In this document: positions 6,021 through 7,556 of the stretch, one piece after another | Layout of the letters: the number at the start of each line of letters is the position of its first letter | Position numbering within the stretch: position 1 is the stretch's first letter | NCBI GenBank assembly: GCA_944372275.1 | Contig: CALVYO010000065.1 | Location: 1-7,556 of the forward strand | Direction of reading: 5' to 3' | DNA: 7,556 bases | Source of the DNA: an uncultured Bacilli bacterium | GTDB taxonomy: Bacteria; Bacillota_I; Bacilli_A; RF39; UBA660 | Notes under the pieces: generated by a model | The model's input: the letters and a program-made list of their open reading frames with translations, nothing else | What the model was told of the DNA's origin: nothing | Database searches by the model: none | Position numbers and translations under genes: made by a program

Positions 6021-7550
6021 CTATATGCTTTTCTTAAGTGTTTGTAAATATGCAATGCATTCTTTCATTACATCTTTACCAAATTTTTTATTCAAATAAG
6101 ATATAAATGGATCAATTTCATCACGAATCAACGCTACGCTTAATTGATCAAATTTTCTTAATATTTTTTTAGCAATAAAGTAATCAATTGCTTCTATTTC
6201 TTTACCACCACAAGCAACATAAACTGGAACAAATACACCTAATTGTTTCATAATACGATTACCAAACGCAATTCTAAAGTGTTCAATAACATAATCATCG
6301 ATTTCACCAACATAATTTAATCCTTTATCAGATAATGGATATTTATCCACAGCATCAGCAAATAAACTATCTAAATAACTTGAATTTATTTTTACTACAT
6401 CTTGTTCACGACATTTAAATGGATCTACCTTAGTATTAATATCAATAGGCATTGCTCTATCATATACTTTATCAGTAACCATAAATGTTGAATCATCGTT
6501 ATTGATAGTACCAATATACCAAATGTTACCTGGTAATTTAATTTTACCTTTAATTAATTTTTTAGGATCATCTGGCCAAGCACTAGGAACTAAATCAACT
6601 AACCATTCATCACGACTTGGCATTTCAAGAATAGATAATAAATCAGCAAAATAATATTCAACACGCGCTAAGTTCATTTCATCAAGAATAATCGTATGAA
6701 CATCATCATCAAATGATGCCGCATAGATTTCACCTAACGCTTTAGTTTCATTAAATTTTTTAGTAAATTCATTGAAATATCCTAAGAAATCTGATTTATC
6801 TCTCCAAGATGGTTCTACGGATGAAACACAGGCATCCATTCCCATAAATTTTCCCCAAGCATATGCTAAGGAAGTTTTACCAGTACCAGATATACCTTGT
6901 AAAATAATCAATTTACCACACGCTAAACCACCGAAGAAAGGTCTTAAAATTGTAAAATCATAATATAAATGTAATTGACTAGCTGCAAAGCATCTAAAAT
7001 CATCGATTAATTGCACTAAAGTAGTATCATTTTCATATTTTTTAATTTTATAACCTTCAAATTGTTCGTCAATAGCCACCAATTTAGGAAATCTAATTCC
7101 TTTGATTGCTGCATCTTCTTCCTCTTTAGTTTCTTCTTCTGGATTTTCTTCTGTTTCTTCATCAGGGTTAATACCTAATTGTGAAACTTTCATTGCCATT
7201 AATTCTTCTCTTTCCTTCATTAATTTTCTTACTTGATCATTTAAATTACCAATTTCAGTTAATAATTCATCTTTACTTAAATTATTATTTAATTTTCTAA
7301 TTATTTTTTTAACTAATAAGAAAATTAATAATCCGATTAATAAAACAATAATAATCAAACATATAACACACATAACAACGAATATTTTTTCATTACCGTT
7401 AAAATTATCCTTATAACTTTCAATTATCTTAGCATAATCGCCAAAACTAAACATCTGTTTAATACCATTGATAAATCCTTTAAAAGCATTAAACAATCCA
7501 TCAAAAAAGATAGATATAAATTCGTAAAAAAATCTTAAAAATGTATTCAT
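6021..7550 (-). CDS. Membrane-anchored McrB-like AAA+ ATPase
   Basis: A 509-residue protein. Residues 1-35 form an aromatic-rich, probably amphipathic segment. Residues about 57-80 are a strong single transmembrane helix ending in KK. Residues about 84-121 are charged and heptad-like, suggesting a coiled coil, followed by a very acidic linker (about 129-147). The rest is an AAA+ domain: Walker A GISGTGKT at 219-226, a W-x-D-x-SDFLGYFN segment at 249-260, Walker B IILDEMN at 287-293, sensor-1-like GTINND at 347-352, and a DRA arginine-finger candidate at 364-366. The Walker B DEMN and the W...LGY.N segment are typical of McrB-like AAA+ proteins; nucleotide preference (GTP or ATP) cannot be told. 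It probably forms a ring at the cytoplasmic face of the membrane and works with the DUF2357 protein encoded 15 bases downstream. Only six bases lie upstream of the ATG, so its ribosome binding site and the operon promoter are outside the window. The AAA+ call is firm, the cellular role is not. Confidence 0.9.
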   Translation of the reverse strand: MNTFLRFFYEFISIFFDGLFNAFKGFINGIKQMFSFGDYAKIIESYKDNFNGNEKIFVVMCVICLIIIVLLIGLLIFLLVKKIIRKLNNNLSKDELLTEIGNLNDQVRKLMKEREELMAMKVSQLGINPDEETEENPEEETKEEEDAAIKGIRFPKLVAIDEQFEGYKIKKYENDTTLVQLIDDFRCFAASQLHLYYDFTILRPFFGGLACGKLIILQGISGTGKTSLAYAWGKFMGMDACVSSVEPSWRDKSDFLGYFNEFTKKFNETKALGEIYAASFDDDVHTIILDEMNLARVEYYFADLLSILEMPSRDEWLVDLVPSAWPDDPKKLIKGKIKLPGNIWYIGTINNDDSTFMVTDKVYDRAMPIDINTKVDPFKCREQDVVKINSSYLDSLFADAVDKYPLSDKGLNYVGEIDDYVIEHFRIAFGNRIMKQLGVFVPVYVACGGKEIEAIDYFIAKKILRKFDQLSVALIRDEIDPFISYLNKKFGKDVMKECIAYLQTLKKSI

Positions 7551-7556
7551 AAACTA

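Noticed and set aside
4881..7550. A standard McrBC-type restriction system
   Set aside because: The ATPase has a transmembrane anchor in place of a DNA-binding domain, the McrC-like partner shows no nuclease motif, and the genes continue directly into a secretion peptidase and its substrate.

Overview
The window is AT-rich (well under one third G+C by eye). Every gene I can support reads on the minus strand, so transcription runs from high to low coordinates. The combination of very low G+C, GGAGG-type ribosome binding sites, standard stop codons with TGG used for Trp, a SipW-type signal peptidase with a SipW-type substrate, and a SpoVD-like class B penicillin-binding protein points to a low-GC Firmicute. 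An uncultured gut-type Bacilli lineage related to RF39 or Erysipelotrichia is my best guess; this is inference.

Right part (about 7550 to 3094): four tightly packed genes form one probable operon. In order of transcription they are (1) a membrane-anchored AAA+ ATPase of the McrB-like group, (2) a DUF2357 (McrC-related) protein with no visible nuclease domain, (3) a SipW/ER-type signal peptidase, and (4) a secreted protein with a SipW-type N-terminus. Gaps are 15, 7 and 19 bases. A weak intrinsic terminator overlapping the stop codon of gene 4 closes the unit. This is the most interesting part of the window. McrB/McrC-type pairs are normally read as restriction modules, but here the ATPase is tethered to the membrane, the partner seems nuclease-less, and both are co-transcribed with a secretion enzyme and its likely substrate. 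A role in assembling, exporting or remodelling a surface protein is a reasonable hypothesis.

Middle part (about 3060 to 1655): a SpoVD/FtsI-like penicillin-binding protein gene whose start codon lies inside a perfect 11-bp hairpin. The coding sequence breaks off after the SxN motif, before the KTG motif, so the transpeptidase is incomplete. The break looks like a recombination or deletion junction; an unrelated short reading frame follows it in another frame.

Left part (about 1607 to 1): a 248-codon gene of unknown function with its own near-consensus promoter, followed at once by what looks like a decayed gene (stops and frame shifts, about 807 to 176). At the left edge a new gene begins and runs out of the window; its extended -10 promoter is covered by a perfect 10-bp inverted repeat that looks like a repressor operator. 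I saw no tRNA, rRNA, CRISPR array or insertion sequence.
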